64,000 bases of DNA from Bacillota bacterium (GCA_021781745.1 JAJXWH010000001.1:1-64000); one strand, 5' to 3'; shown: positions 1 through 9,773, counted from the first letter of the stretch. A program made the numbers and translations. The notes: generated by a model from the sequence alone, not told the origin.

Positions 1-1165
1 CTGAGGAAGATAGAATTAGAGTCATAGAAGAAGCCAGAATTAAAGCTGTAGAAGCAGCTAAAAAAAGAATTGAAGAAGGTTCAGTATTCACTCCATTAAG
101 CCAGGGACATCGAAGAAGAAGCTTTACAGAAAGAGAAAAAGAGAAAAAAGAAAAACAGGAAAGAGGTCTAGAGCAAAACACCTCAAAAATAGAAATAGCA
201 GAAGACCCAAATAAAAATAAATTACAGGTAATAAGCCAAAGATTCAACTACAATCCAGATGGAACCTTAAAGAGTGCATATACAGGAAATATGCAATATG
301 AGTATAGTTATAATATTGAAGGAATGCTTGAGTCTAAGAGTGCTTCTGGAAGAACTCTTTTAAGATACACTTATGATAAAAACAACAATATAAAGAGCAT
401 AAAAGATATCACAGGAAAAAGCAGTATCTATAGCTATGATAAAGCTAACAGAGTTAAATTAATTAAAGATGATAAGGAAGCTACTCTAGCAACCTACAAT
501 TATTATAAAAATGATAGTATAAAATCTGTGACTGTTGGTAATGGCCTAAAGACAGATTATACCTACGATGGTGATGGCAATGTTCAAAGCTTAGTAACAA
601 TAACATCAAATGGTGAAGTTTTAGTAGATTATAATTATGCTTATGATTTAAATGGAAACAGACTTCAAAAAATAAGCAGCAAGCATAAGAATTTCTATAC
701 TTATGATTCAATGAACAGACTTAAAGAAGCAACCTATGATGATCGATGCGAAAGCTTCACTTATGATAAGGTTGGGAACAGATTAACTAAAACTACAAAT
801 GACATTACTGAAAGATACATTTATAATGTAAAGAACCAATTAAAGGAATTACACAATAATTCTGGCATAAACTACTTTACTTATGATAATCAAGGAAATA
901 CAATTAAAGAAGAGACTTCAACTGGAAATAACATCTTTGAGTACAATACTCTTAATCAGCAGGTTAAGGCTATAACTAAGGAAGGTAACACTTTAATTAG
1001 CAGATATGATGCTGAAGGATTAAGAGCCGAGATTGAAGAAAATGAAAAATTAACTAAATTTATTTTTCATAAGGATAATATTTTAGTTGAGGCCGATAAG
1101 GAATTTAATGTAATTTCTAGATTTGCTAGAGGGTATGAGATTGTTGCGGCTGATATTGTAGATTC
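1..1165 (+). repeat. RHS direct repeat, copy 1
   Basis: This stretch is collinear, without obvious gaps and with only scattered substitutions, with 8324-9487 (base 1 matches 8324, base 291 matches 8614). Similarity drops after about base 1165, in the RHS tip region. Both copies are in direct orientation, so homologous recombination between them could delete or exchange the roughly 8.3 kb that carries the toxin cassettes and DarTG. Confidence 0.85.
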
Positions 1166-1937
1166 CGAAGTAGACTCTAAATTAAATAGATATTTCTATA
1201 CTGTTGATGAACAGGGAAGCACGGTATTAATTACTGATGAGAATCAGTATGCTAGAAATGAATATTATTATGATGCTTTTGGTAATGTCCTTGATTTAAA
1301 GGAAGATATTCATAATAGGATAACTTATACAGGGCAGCAATTTGATGGTGTTACAGGACAGTATTATTTGAGAGCTAGGTTCTATAATCCTGTGATTGGT
1401 AGGTTTACTCAGGAAGATATTTATAGGGGCGATGGATTAAATCTTTATGCTTATTGTGGAAATAATCCTGTTATGTATTATGATCCAAGTGGGTATACAG
1501 CTTGTTCTACCAAATATAGCTCTTACAAGGAGTTTCGGGATCAAGGACTTAGCCCTCAAGAAGCATTAGATAAAGTAAATTCTGATTGGGTTTACTCAAA
1601 AGGGTATAAACCTAAACCAGGAGAAAGAACTCTAGAGGGATATATGAAAAGTAAGGTATCAGAAGACAAGGAAGTTACTCTTCATACCAAATCTTCTGGA
1701 TTTAATACAAATCCCAAAAATTCAGATGGACAATTTAAAAGATTCGGTACAAAGCCAGATCAACATGGAATTAAAGGACCACATGTACATCAACCAACAA
1801 GAAATGTTAATCCTAAAACTGGAATGATTAATGGCGGACAAGGAAGACAAACAAAAAATAATGGAGTAACTGAACCAGGAAGAAAAGATATTAAGCAGTT
1901 GTATGAGTATTTTGAAAATGGAAAATATCAGAAATAA
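3..1937 (+). CDS. RHS/YD-repeat polymorphic toxin, 5' end outside window
   Basis: The frame is open from base 3, so the protein starts upstream; about 644 residues are visible. They show a charged alpha-helical insert (bases 3-230), then many YD repeats of the type YTYDxxNR, then the RHS core ending in GNNPVMYYDPSGY near base 1496. After this conserved junction comes a variable tail of about 146 residues without YD repeats, the usual place for a polymorphic toxin domain. The tail has a His-rich block (KGPHVHQ) followed by NPKTG and a Lys/Arg-rich end, which suggests a small nuclease; I cannot name the family (Ntox24-like is a guess). RHS shells encapsulate and deliver the tail. The small gene 26 bp downstream is the expected immunity gene. 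Bases 1-1165 closely repeat 8324-9487. Confidence 0.9.
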   Translation, partial: EEDRIRVIEEARIKAVEAAKKRIEEGSVFTPLSQGHRRRSFTEREKEKKEKQERGLEQNTSKIEIAEDPNKNKLQVISQRFNYNPDGTLKSAYTGNMQYEYSYNIEGMLESKSASGRTLLRYTYDKNNNIKSIKDITGKSSIYSYDKANRVKLIKDDKEATLATYNYYKNDSIKSVTVGNGLKTDYTYDGDGNVQSLVTITSNGEVLVDYNYAYDLNGNRLQKISSKHKNFYTYDSMNRLKEATYDDRCESFTYDKVGNRLTKTTNDITERYIYNVKNQLKELHNNSGINYFTYDNQGNTIKEETSTGNNIFEYNTLNQQVKAITKEGNTLISRYDAEGLRAEIEENEKLTKFIFHKDNILVEADKEFNVISRFARGYEIVAADIVDSEVDSKLNRYFYTVDEQGSTVLITDENQYARNEYYYDAFGNVLDLKEDIHNRITYTGQQFDGVTGQYYLRARFYNPVIGRFTQEDIYRGDGLNLYAYCGNNPVMYYDPSGYTACSTKYSSYKEFRDQGLSPQEALDKVNSDWVYSKGYKPKPGERTLEGYMKSKVSEDKEVTLHTKSSGFNTNPKNSDGQFKRFGTKPDQHGIKGPHVHQPTRNVNPKTGMINGGQGRQTKNNGVTEPGRKDIKQLYEYFENGKYQK

Positions 1938-1963
1938 TAAAACATATAAGAGGAGATTAACTT

Positions 1964-2248
1964 ATGAGCGAATTAAATAAACTTCAAAAAGACTTTTTTA
2001 ATGCATTAAATCAAATTCAAGAAGAAGCTGTTAGTATTGCTTTTGGTAACTATAAAGATGGAGATGATATTGAAAATTTATTATATGATGTTACTTATAA
2101 TACAATATATAGTGTTATGGAGTTAATTGATGGATATGTAAAGGATAATTTGGAACTTGATATTATAGATAGGAAAAATAAAGAGTCTATTAGAAAAGGT
2201 ATCGAATTGCATGATACATGTGCTAGTTTCATCAAGTACGAAAAATAA
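1964..2248 (+). CDS. Small acidic protein, candidate immunity protein for the RHS toxin tail
   Basis: This 94-residue, acidic, apparently helical protein has no signal peptide or membrane segment. It starts 26 bp after the RHS stop, behind an AGAGGAG ribosome binding site. I recognise no family. The assignment rests on position: in contact-dependent and RHS toxin systems the gene just after the toxin tail normally encodes the cognate immunity protein. A strong hairpin-plus-T-run follows at 2304, closing the pair as one transcription unit. Confidence 0.55.
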   Translation: MSELNKLQKDFFNALNQIQEEAVSIAFGNYKDGDDIENLLYDVTYNTIYSVMELIDGYVKDNLELDIIDRKNKESIRKGIELHDTCASFIKYEK

Positions 2249-2303
2249 TAAAAAATGCAATAAATTGAATAGTTAGTTACGTTTTATAATTAATTATATA
2301 TTT

Positions 2304-2345
2304 AAAGGGAGATAATACTAAAAATAAAGTTTGTCTCCTTTTCTA
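2304..2345 (+). terminator. Intrinsic terminator after RHS-immunity pair
   Basis: AAAGGGAGA pairs with TCTCCTTTT across an 18-nt A-rich loop, and T-rich sequence follows. It lies downstream of the immunity candidate. Confidence 0.6.
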
Positions 2346-2813
2346 TATTATTAAGAAGAAAATACAATAAAAGAGGAAACTTCAATTGAAAATAATATCT
2401 TTTAGTATAATAAGGCTATAACTAAGGATGGAAATACTTTAGCCAGCAGATATGATACAGAAGGATTAAGGGCGGAGATTAAAGAAAATGAAAAATTAAC
2501 TAAATTTATTTTCCATAAGGATAATGTTTTAGTTGAGACTGATAAAGACTTTAATATGATTTCTAGGTTTACTAGAGGGTATGAGGTTGTTGCCGCGGAT
2601 ATTGCAGATTCCTAAGTAGACTCTAAATTAAATAGATATTTCTATACTGTTGATGAACAGGGAAGCACGGTATTAATTACTGATAAGAATCAGAATGTTA
2701 GAAATGAATATTATTATGATGCTTTTGGTAATGTTCTTGATTTAAAAGAAGAAGTCCACAATAGGATAACCTATACTGGTCAGCAGTTTGATGGAATTAC
2801 AGGACAGTATTAT
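2346..2813 (+). pseudogene. Degenerate RHS core fragment leading into the AHH cassette
   Basis: The sequence follows bases about 885-1370 of the upstream RHS gene but carries damage. A GAG codon became TAG near 2402, about 18 bp are missing just after, and a GAA became TAA at 2613. From 2616 onward the frame is open into the AHH toxin. No promoter or ribosome binding site is visible, so this is a silent, displaced RHS tip. Confidence 0.85.
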
Positions 2814-3464
2814 TTGAGGGCAAGATTTTATAATCCTGTGATTGGTAGATTTACTCAAGAGGATATTTATAGAGGTGATGGGCTGAATCTTTATGCTTAT
2901 TGTGGGAATAATCCTGTTAGGTATTATGATCCGAGTGGTTATGCAAGTAATGCTGGAAAATGTTGGAGTAAAGAAAACCAATTTGAGTTGGGTAATGAAA
3001 AACAAAAATATACTGATAATGTAAAGGAACATACTAAAGTAAGTGGAACATATGGTGATGATGCTCAAAATAGTGATATTTTAAGAGCTGAATTGAAAAA
3101 TGCAGGTATACAGCCACCACCATATGGTAATGCAGCACATCATATTGTTGCAGCCGATGAACCTTTAGCCCAACCAGCTAGAGATATATTAAAGGAACAT
3201 GGTATAGATGTTAATTCAGCTTCGAATGGTGTATTTTTACCTTATGGAAAAAAAGAAAGTAATAGTTATATTTCTACAGAAACACAGCACAATGGATCAC
3301 ATGTTGGCGATTATTATGAATATGTAAATAAGAAATTGCAAGGAACAATAAAAAAGATAGAAGGAAAAGGTGGAACAGTAACTTCTAAAGATATTACAAA
3401 AACATTAGATGATATTAGAAAAGGATTATTAGATGGAACTGTAAAATTAAATAAACCCAAATAA
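2814..3464 (+). CDS. Orphan RHS tip with AHH-type HNH nuclease toxin domain
   Basis: The first residues are the conserved RHS end (ARFYNPVIGRF...YYDPSGY); the start given (TTG) is only the first possible one in a frame open from 2616. The tail after residue 43 contains NAAHHIVA (AHH at residues 108-110), then IDVNSASNGVFLP and TQHNGSHVG. This is the signature of the AHH family of the HNH/EndoVII nuclease superfamily, which cleaves DNA. Without its delivery shell it is an orphan cassette that could be expressed only after recombination with a complete RHS gene. Its immunity genes follow 15 bp later and have good ribosome binding sites, so protection may be made even though the toxin is silent. 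Confidence 0.8.
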   Translation: MRARFYNPVIGRFTQEDIYRGDGLNLYAYCGNNPVRYYDPSGYASNAGKCWSKENQFELGNEKQKYTDNVKEHTKVSGTYGDDAQNSDILRAELKNAGIQPPPYGNAAHHIVAADEPLAQPARDILKEHGIDVNSASNGVFLPYGKKESNSYISTETQHNGSHVGDYYEYVNKKLQGTIKKIEGKGGTVTSKDITKTLDDIRKGLLDGTVKLNKPK

Positions 3465-3479
3465 TAGGAGGAAATTTAA

Positions 3480-4046
3480 ATGAAGTTATATGAAAATAAG
3501 TTTAAAGAAGGATATAAAGATATAATCTTAAAAAATCATGCTGAGGATATTAAATATATAAAAATGTTGATAAATGATTATAGTTTAAAAGAACAATGGC
3601 CTAGAATTGAAATTAGCGTAAGTCATAAAGGTAAAAAAAATGATGGTCCATTTTTTTGGTCTGTAGTAGGTGCGTTAGTTGTATCAGAAAAAGCAAAACA
3701 AGAATTAGAGGAGTTTTGGGATAATAATGATTTTGAATTATTACCACTTTATTTAGAAGATGAAATTTACTATATTGTCCATGTGATTAGATTAGAGGAT
3801 TTGGAATTCGATATGCAAGAGAATGAAAGAGGGGACCTTATTGACATATTTAATAAAGAAGAGTTATTAGCTAAAAATATAATCGATAAGGGACTTTTTA
3901 GAATTCGTTTTGAAACTGGAAAGCCAAATTATCAAATATATATTACAGAAAGATTTGTTGAATTAGTTAAAAATTCTACACTAAAAGGATTTAATTTTGG
4001 GGTGGTATGGGATTCTAGTATGAATGAGGTGAATGAAGTAGAATGA
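3480..4046 (+). CDS. Imm11-like (DUF1629) immunity protein
   Basis: This 188-residue soluble protein starts behind a perfect TAGGAGG site, 15 bp after the AHH toxin frame. The C-terminal stretch YITERFVELVKNSTLKGFNF, followed by a hydrophobic VVWD, resembles the end of Imm11/DUF1629 proteins, which are frequent partners of AHH nucleases. The inferred role is to bind and neutralise the neighbouring nuclease in the cytoplasm. It overlaps the next gene by 4 bp (ATGA), so the two are translationally coupled. The family call is by eye. Confidence 0.6.
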   Translation: MKLYENKFKEGYKDIILKNHAEDIKYIKMLINDYSLKEQWPRIEISVSHKGKKNDGPFFWSVVGALVVSEKAKQELEEFWDNNDFELLPLYLEDEIYYIVHVIRLEDLEFDMQENERGDLIDIFNKEELLAKNIIDKGLFRIRFETGKPNYQIYITERFVELVKNSTLKGFNFGVVWDSSMNEVNEVE

Positions 4047-4432
4047 TAATTGAATCTAAATTATTGAAAGTAATAGAAGATGAAATAATGACAGTTTGCA
4101 GAGATGAAGTAAAAGAAGGAAATTCTAAAGAATTATTGGGGCTAGAAATTCAATATTTTTATGATGGTGAATTTGCTGATATAGGTTTTAAAATTGTTAT
4201 ATTTGATAATGCTGAAGATGAGGGATATAGTATTTATAAATCATTAGTATTAGATTATCAAGAAATAAAGGTAAGTCTTTTAGATATAATTGATAGAGAA
4301 GAGAAAGCAAATAAATATGATACAATTCGTACTATAGCAAAAGAAATAAAGGAACATATGGAAAGAATTCAATGGAATCAAATGGTGAATGTAGCAGAAG
4401 AATTTTATATCGATTTAAAAAATTATGATTAA
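4043..4432 (+). CDS. Uncharacterised acidic protein coupled to Imm11-like gene
   Basis: This 129-residue acidic protein has no signal peptide, membrane segment or motif I recognise. Its start codon overlaps the stop of the Imm11-like gene (ATGA), so both are made together. Being coupled to an immunity gene and followed directly by a terminator, it may be a second immunity protein, possibly for a toxin tail whose debris lies downstream. That is inference from position only. Confidence 0.6.
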   Translation: MIIESKLLKVIEDEIMTVCRDEVKEGNSKELLGLEIQYFYDGEFADIGFKIVIFDNAEDEGYSIYKSLVLDYQEIKVSLLDIIDREEKANKYDTIRTIAKEIKEHMERIQWNQMVNVAEEFYIDLKNYD

Positions 4433-4482
4433 CTTGTATTGTAGTATTATGTAGTTGAAATCTTTTAAATAATACTCAAATT

Positions 4483-4518
4483 AAAGCCTAAAGCTGGAAT
4501 TGCTTTAGGCTTTTTTTG
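4483..4518 (+). terminator. Intrinsic terminator of the immunity gene pair
   Basis: AAAGCCTAAAGC pairs with GCTTTAGGCTTT across a 7-nt loop, followed by a run of T. It is one of the strongest terminators in the window. Confidence 0.85.
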
Positions 4519-4564
4519 CAAGTTTTTCAACATGTCTTTTGGATTGCACTACTCTAAATCTATA

Positions 4565-4922
4565 GGTAAAAACTGTAAATAAAGATGGAAATACTTTAGT
4601 ATGTAGATGCAATACTAAAGGATTAAGGGCTGAGATTGAAGAAAATGAAAAGTTAACTAAATTTATTTTCCATAGGGAAAATGTTTTAATTGGAACATAC
4701 AAGGACTTTAATGTGATTTCTAGGTTTACTAGGGGGGTGAGGTTGTTGTTGCTGATATTGCTGACTTAAGTGCTACTATACTGTTTATGAACAGGGCAGT
4801 ATTATGTAAGATCTAGATTTTATGATTTTGTAATTAATTGGTAGGTTTACTCAGGAGGATGTTTATTTATGCAGGCTATGGATTAAATCTTTATGCTTAT
4901 TGTGGAAATAATCTAGTTTCTT
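4565..4922 (+). pseudogene. Third RHS tip fragment, heavily frameshifted
   Basis: Homology to the RHS tip is recognisable at nucleotide level (from the GATGGAAATACTTTAG block to TTATTGTGGAAATAATC) but is broken by frameshifts, internal deletions and in-frame stops. It ends where a toxin tail would begin. This is the decayed scar of another displaced toxin cassette. Confidence 0.8.
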
Positions 4923-5445
4923 AATTTTGGGGACTTAAAAGGTAAGATTAATCTTACGATAATATAATAAAGCAAGATATTATAATTTAACTACGGCAGA
5001 AAGGATCATGAATTAGCAGACGAACTGATTCATGATTTTTGCAATGTGATTTGTGAAGGATATATTAATCGTTGAAAGGTTGTAATTAGAACTATAATGT
5101 GACCCATTAATTTAAGATAATAGTATTCATTATGATGTGTAACCTGTAGGAGTTGGTGGAAAAATCCTAGTTTAAGGTATTAGAATCATATTTGATAGCT
5201 AATTCTACAGGTAAATTTATGACACAAAGTAAAGAACAATAACTATCTGAAACAGAAAGAGCAAATATAACGCATATATAAGGTGAACTATGTGTAACTA
5301 ACTATATGTAGGTGATTATTTATATAAGAAATCACAAGAACATAGAAGTTTACTTTATTTATTGATATAATAATTATAATTAGTAGGTTAATTAAGTAGT
5401 TTATTGATATTATTGGATATACTATATTATGGGGGAAGATAAATT
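4923..5445. other. Gene-free decayed stretch before DarTG
   Basis: No open frame of useful length is present. Short coding-like pieces interrupted by stops (for example around 5145-5250) could be the remains of a toxin or immunity gene that belonged to the RHS tip fragment just upstream. The last 40 bases are AT-rich and probably hold the DarT promoter, but I see no clear -35/-10 pair. Confidence 0.4.
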
Positions 5446-6036
5446 ATGGGAATCAACAATGTTAAGCAAGGAAAATTAATATATCATTTAACAAAACTAA
5501 GCAATTTAGATTCAATTTTAGAATATGGATTGTTGCCAAGAAAAACTATTGTTGAGAAGAATATTGGTTTTTCAGATGTTGCAAATCAGGAGATAATATC
5601 GAAAAGAACGGAATTAGGTTTAGATATATATACGCCTTTTCATTTTCACCCATATTCATCTTTTGATGTTGCAGTTAAGAATACTTATGGAAATGAAGTT
5701 TTTATTTATATCTGTATTTCAAGAAGTGATGCTGAATATAACGAGTTCAAAATACTACCTAGACATCCACTTAATATGGAAGAATGTAAACTGATGGACT
5801 ATAAAGAAGGATTTGATAATATTGATTGGGATACTATGCAAAGTAAGGGGAGAGAAGATGATTATGCGAAGAAAGTTAAAATGGCAGAATGTTTAACAGA
5901 ACTTGCAGTCCCAGCAAATGTCTTTCAGTGTATTTATGTTAAAGATGATGAAACAAAAAATATAGTTGAGAAAAAATTAAAAGATCATGGTATAACTGAT
6001 AAGCCACCATATGTTGATGTTATGCCTTGGGTATAG
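5446..6036 (+). CDS. darT: DarT-like DNA ADP-ribosyltransferase toxin
   Basis: This 196-residue protein has the layout of the DarT family (DUF4433): an N-terminal YHLT with His14, the LDSILEYGLLPR helix, FHFHPYSSFDVAV, and the catalytic-type segment KMAECLTELAVP with Glu148. DarT enzymes use NAD+ to attach ADP-ribose to a base (thymidine in characterised members) in single-stranded DNA, blocking replication. The next gene, 30 bp downstream, is the matching DarG antitoxin, which makes the identification firm. The ribosome binding site is GGGGGAAG. DarTG acts as a toxin-antitoxin and anti-phage system. The pair sits between two RHS fragments, an accessory location. Confidence 0.88.
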   Translation: MGINNVKQGKLIYHLTKLSNLDSILEYGLLPRKTIVEKNIGFSDVANQEIISKRTELGLDIYTPFHFHPYSSFDVAVKNTYGNEVFIYICISRSDAEYNEFKILPRHPLNMEECKLMDYKEGFDNIDWDTMQSKGREDDYAKKVKMAECLTELAVPANVFQCIYVKDDETKNIVEKKLKDHGITDKPPYVDVMPWV

Positions 6037-6066
6037 AAAATAATTATAAGAAAGGTAGGTGATACT

Positions 6067-7107
6067 ATGATTAGATATACAACAGGAGATTTATTGAAAT
6101 CATCAGCTGAAGCATTAGTCAATACTGTTAATTGTGAAGGATATATGGGGAAGGGGATAGCTTATCAGTTTAAATTACAATATCCACAAAATAATACAGA
6201 CTATATCAAAGCGTGTAAAAATGGTAGTCTTACAGTTGGAAAGTTACATTTTTTCAAAGAAGATGGAAAGATAATAATTAATTTTCCTACAAAAAATAAG
6301 TGGAGAGCAAATTCAAAAATTGAATATATTGAAGATGGGTTAGATGAATTAGTTAAGTTAATTCAGTTATTAAATATTAAATCAATTGCAATTCCACCAT
6401 TAGGAAGTGGAAATGGCGGGCTTATTTGGGCAGAAGTAAAGACTTTAATTGAACATAAATTATTGGAAATATCTAATTTTGTTGAAATATATATTTATGA
6501 GCCATCTCAAAATTATATTGCACAGCCTAAAATTGAACCTAAACTAAGTATGTCAGCACTTGTTCTTATGCAAATAAAAAAACGCTTAACAAAATTTGAT
6601 ACATTGAGGTTGCAGAAGACAGCTTATTTTATAAATATATTTTCAGATCAAAATTATTTTAATTTTAAAAGGCATAAGTATGGCCCTTATGATAATTCAA
6701 TAGCTATAATTAGTAAAAGTATTAAGGAATTTCAAAAATACCATAATGTAAAAAATACAGACGAAGCGTATACAATTTTATATAATAAAATTGTAAGTGA
6801 AAGTGTAGAAAGTAGATTATCGCAACTAATTCCGTATATTGAAAAAGCATCGGATTATGTAAATTCTATAAAAACTAATCATGAATTAGAATGTTTAGCT
6901 ACCATTATATATTTAATTAATGAGGAAAAGGCATTATCTGAAAGTGAGATTATTGTGAATTTTAAGCAGTGGTCAGAGGATAAAGCAAGTAGATATTCTA
7001 ATGACGATATTCTGAAAGGTATTGCAGAACTATATAATTCTAATATAATTGAAGAAACTTTGACAGGATATACTATTGTAAATAGTTTTAATAGAGAAGC
7101 AATTTAA
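6067..7107 (+). CDS. darG: DarG-like antitoxin with macro domain
   Basis: Residues 1-155 form a macro domain: GDLLKSSAEALVNTVNCEG, then GKGIAYQFK and IPPLGSGNGG, the ADP-ribose-binding loops. In DarG this domain removes ADP-ribose from DNA and so reverses DarT damage. Residues about 175-346 form the second domain (LRLQKTAYFINIF...KYGPYD), which in DarG proteins contacts and blocks DarT directly. Length and order fit full-length DarG. The gene follows darT by 30 bp behind AAAGGTAGGTG and ends in a terminator, giving a two-gene operon. Confidence 0.9.
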   Translation: MIRYTTGDLLKSSAEALVNTVNCEGYMGKGIAYQFKLQYPQNNTDYIKACKNGSLTVGKLHFFKEDGKIIINFPTKNKWRANSKIEYIEDGLDELVKLIQLLNIKSIAIPPLGSGNGGLIWAEVKTLIEHKLLEISNFVEIYIYEPSQNYIAQPKIEPKLSMSALVLMQIKKRLTKFDTLRLQKTAYFINIFSDQNYFNFKRHKYGPYDNSIAIISKSIKEFQKYHNVKNTDEAYTILYNKIVSESVESRLSQLIPYIEKASDYVNSIKTNHELECLATIIYLINEEKALSESEIIVNFKQWSEDKASRYSNDDILKGIAELYNSNIIEETLTGYTIVNSFNREAI

Positions 7108-7133
7108 AATATGAAATCTTATTAACTTTAATG

Positions 7134-7162
7134 AAGCATCTTAAAATAGAGATGCTTTTTTT
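7134..7162 (+). terminator. Intrinsic terminator of darTG
   Basis: AAGCATCT pairs with AGATGCTT across an 8-nt loop, followed by eight T. Confidence 0.85.
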
Positions 7163-7299
7163 TGTAGGGAAATTATTTAAAGCTAAATATAGATAACATT
7201 TAAGGTTAAATGAAATACATAGTCTGCGAAATATATTTTCTTATAATTGTATAACTGAATAATCAAATTTTATAGAGATAGAATAATTTTATAGTATAA

Positions 7300-9648
7300 C
7301 ATTTAGATAAAGCAGATAGACTAATAGAGCAGCATGAAAAAGATGAAACTAATGGAATCTTTAGAAGCTATGTTTATAAATATGATAAAGCAAATAATAT
7401 AACAAGCATAAGTGAATATTCTGGAGAAGAAGCAAAGCTTATAAGCAGCAAATATATAAGTGAAAATGATTATAGAGTCCATTGGTCTGAGAGATATGAA
7501 AAGAAAAAAGAAAATGAGAGACTGTTTGGCAGGTTAGATTTTAGAGAAGACAAAAAGCAGAAAACTTATGTTTATGATGCACAGAATAGGCTTACACATT
7601 TTGTGAATTTCTTAGGAAATATAACAAGATTATTCTATGATAAAAATGATAGGATAATAAAACAAGTACTTCCAGAGCAGTATGATGAAGGCGCAGATGA
7701 TGGAGTTGGAACAACTTATACTTATAACGTGAAAGGACAAGTTGTAGAAGTAAAAAATGCCTTAGGAGAAACAATAACTAAAAATACTTATGATCCTAAA
7801 GGAAATCTTAAAACTAGAATAGACGGAGAAAATAATAAGGTAGAATACACTTATACTCTCCTTGGACAAATAAAAGAGGTTATTACTCCAAACTCAAAAA
7901 AAGAAAACAAAGCAGCACAAAGCTATAAGTATGATGTAAGAGGAAATATTACAGGAATAACTGATGGTAATGGAAATGAAACAAGCTATGTACTAGATGA
8001 TTGGGGAAGAATAATTCAAATAACAACACCAGAAGGCGGAGTTGAGAAATATACTTATGATTATGCAGGAAATATAACAAGCACCACAGATGCCAATGGT
8101 GGAACTATTGAATACATCTACAACAGCTTAGGACAAGTATGCGAAATAAGAGATCAGGAAGGAAATAGTGAACATTTCTATTATGATAATGAAGGTAACT
8201 TAACAAAACACATTGATAGGAATAAGAACCATGTAGATAGAAGTTATAATCTAGATAGAAATATAGTTTCAGTAAAAGCTTATCAAGTTGATGAAGAAGC
8301 TATAGCATTAGAAGCAAAGAAGGCTGAGGAAGATAGAATTAGAGTCATAGAAGAAGCCAGAATTAAAGCTGTAGAAGCAGCTAAAAAAAGAATTGAAGAA
8401 GGTTCAGTATTCACTCCATTAAGCCAGGGACATCGAAGAAGAAGCTTTACCGAAAGGGAAAAAGAGAAAAAAGAAAAACAAGAAAAAGGTCTAGAGCAAA
8501 ACACCTCCAAAATAGAAATAGCAGAAGACCCAAATAAAAATAAATTACAAGTAATAAGCCAAAGATTCAACTACAATCCAGATGGAACCTTAAAGAGTGC
8601 ATATACAGGAAATATGCAGTATGAGTATAGTTATAATATTGAAGGAATGCTTGAAGCAAAGCGTGCATCAGGAAAAACTTTACTACAATACACTTATGAT
8701 AAAAACAACAACATAAAAACAATTAAAGACATCACAGGAAAGAGCAGTATTTATAGCTATGATGAAACTAACAGAGTTAAATTAATTGAAGATGATAATC
8801 AAAATACCTTAGCAGCCTACGATTATTATAAGAATGACAATATAAAATCAGTAAGCCTAGGAAATGGCTTAAAGACAGATTACACTTACGATGGTGATGG
8901 CAATGTTCAAAGCCTAGTAACAATAACATCAAATGGTGAAGTTTTAGTAGATTATAATTATGCTTATGATTTAAATGGCAACAGACTTCAAAAAGTAAGT
9001 TCAAAGCATAAGAATTTCTACACCTATGATTCCATGAACAGACTTAAAGAAGCAACCTATGATGATCGATGCGAAAGCTTCACTTATGATAAGGTAGGTA
9101 ACATATTAACTAAAACTACAAATGACATTACTGAAAAATATATTTATAACGTAAAGAACCAATTAAAAGAACTTCACCATAAAAATGGAATAAACTACTT
9201 TACTTATGATAATCAAGGAAATACAATTAAAGAAGAGACTTCAACTGGAAACAACATCTTTGAGTATAATACTTTAAATCAACAAGTTAAGGCTATAACT
9301 AAAGATGGAAATACTTTAGTTAGCAGATATGATACTGAAGGATTAAGAGCTGAAATTGAAGAAAATGAAAAGTTAACTAAATTTATATTCCATAAGGATA
9401 ATATTTTAGTTGAGGCCGATAAGGACTTTAATATGATTTCTAGGTTTACTAGAGGGTATGAGGTTGTTGCCGCGGATATTGCAGATTTAAGTGATGAGCA
9501 AGATTCAGAATTTGGTTCTAATATAAATAGATACTATTACACAACCGATGAACAAGGTAGTACAGCATTTATTACTGATATGGACCAGCGAGTTAAAAAT
9601 GAGTATTATTATGATGCTTTTGGTAATGTCCTTGAAAGCAAGGAATAA
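7300..9648 (+). pseudogene. RHS fragment lacking both the N-terminus and the toxin tail
   Basis: The frame is open from about 7300 (HLDKADRLIEQHEKDE) through many YD repeats to a TAA at 9646. No start codon with a ribosome binding site exists at the left; a GTG at 7603 is internal to the repeats. On the right, a GAA of the RHS core has become TAA (compare GAAGAAGTCCACAATAGG near 2746), and homology ends about 10 bases later, before the hyperconserved TGQQFD...DPSGY core and any toxin. With neither secretion/shell N-terminus nor toxin it is best seen as a reservoir or relic. The stretch 8324-9487 repeats the start of the window. Confidence 0.85.
8324..9487 (+). repeat. RHS direct repeat, copy 2
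   Basis: This is the partner of bases 1-1165, same orientation, about 8.3 kb away. It covers the charged helical insert and the YD-repeat stretch up to the RHS tip; beyond 9487 the two copies diverge. Confidence 0.85.
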
Positions 9649-9773
9649 GTTCATTAATATGCAGAAAAATTTATCTATGATTTTACTCATAAAAAATGTT
9701 ATAATTAAAAAAATTATGAATAAATTATACTTATCTATAAAAGATGATTATCTTTTTAGAGAGGAGTAATGTG

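Noticed and set aside
8283..8570. Minus-strand open frame inside the RHS fragment
   Set aside because: It is antisense to the charged helical RHS insert; composition (Ser/Phe/Leu-rich) and lack of a ribosome binding site mark it as a shadow.
7603..9648. The GTG at 7603 as a real start of a functional RHS protein
   Set aside because: The same frame is open well upstream with RHS sequence, no ribosome binding site precedes the GTG, and both the N-terminus and toxin tail are missing.
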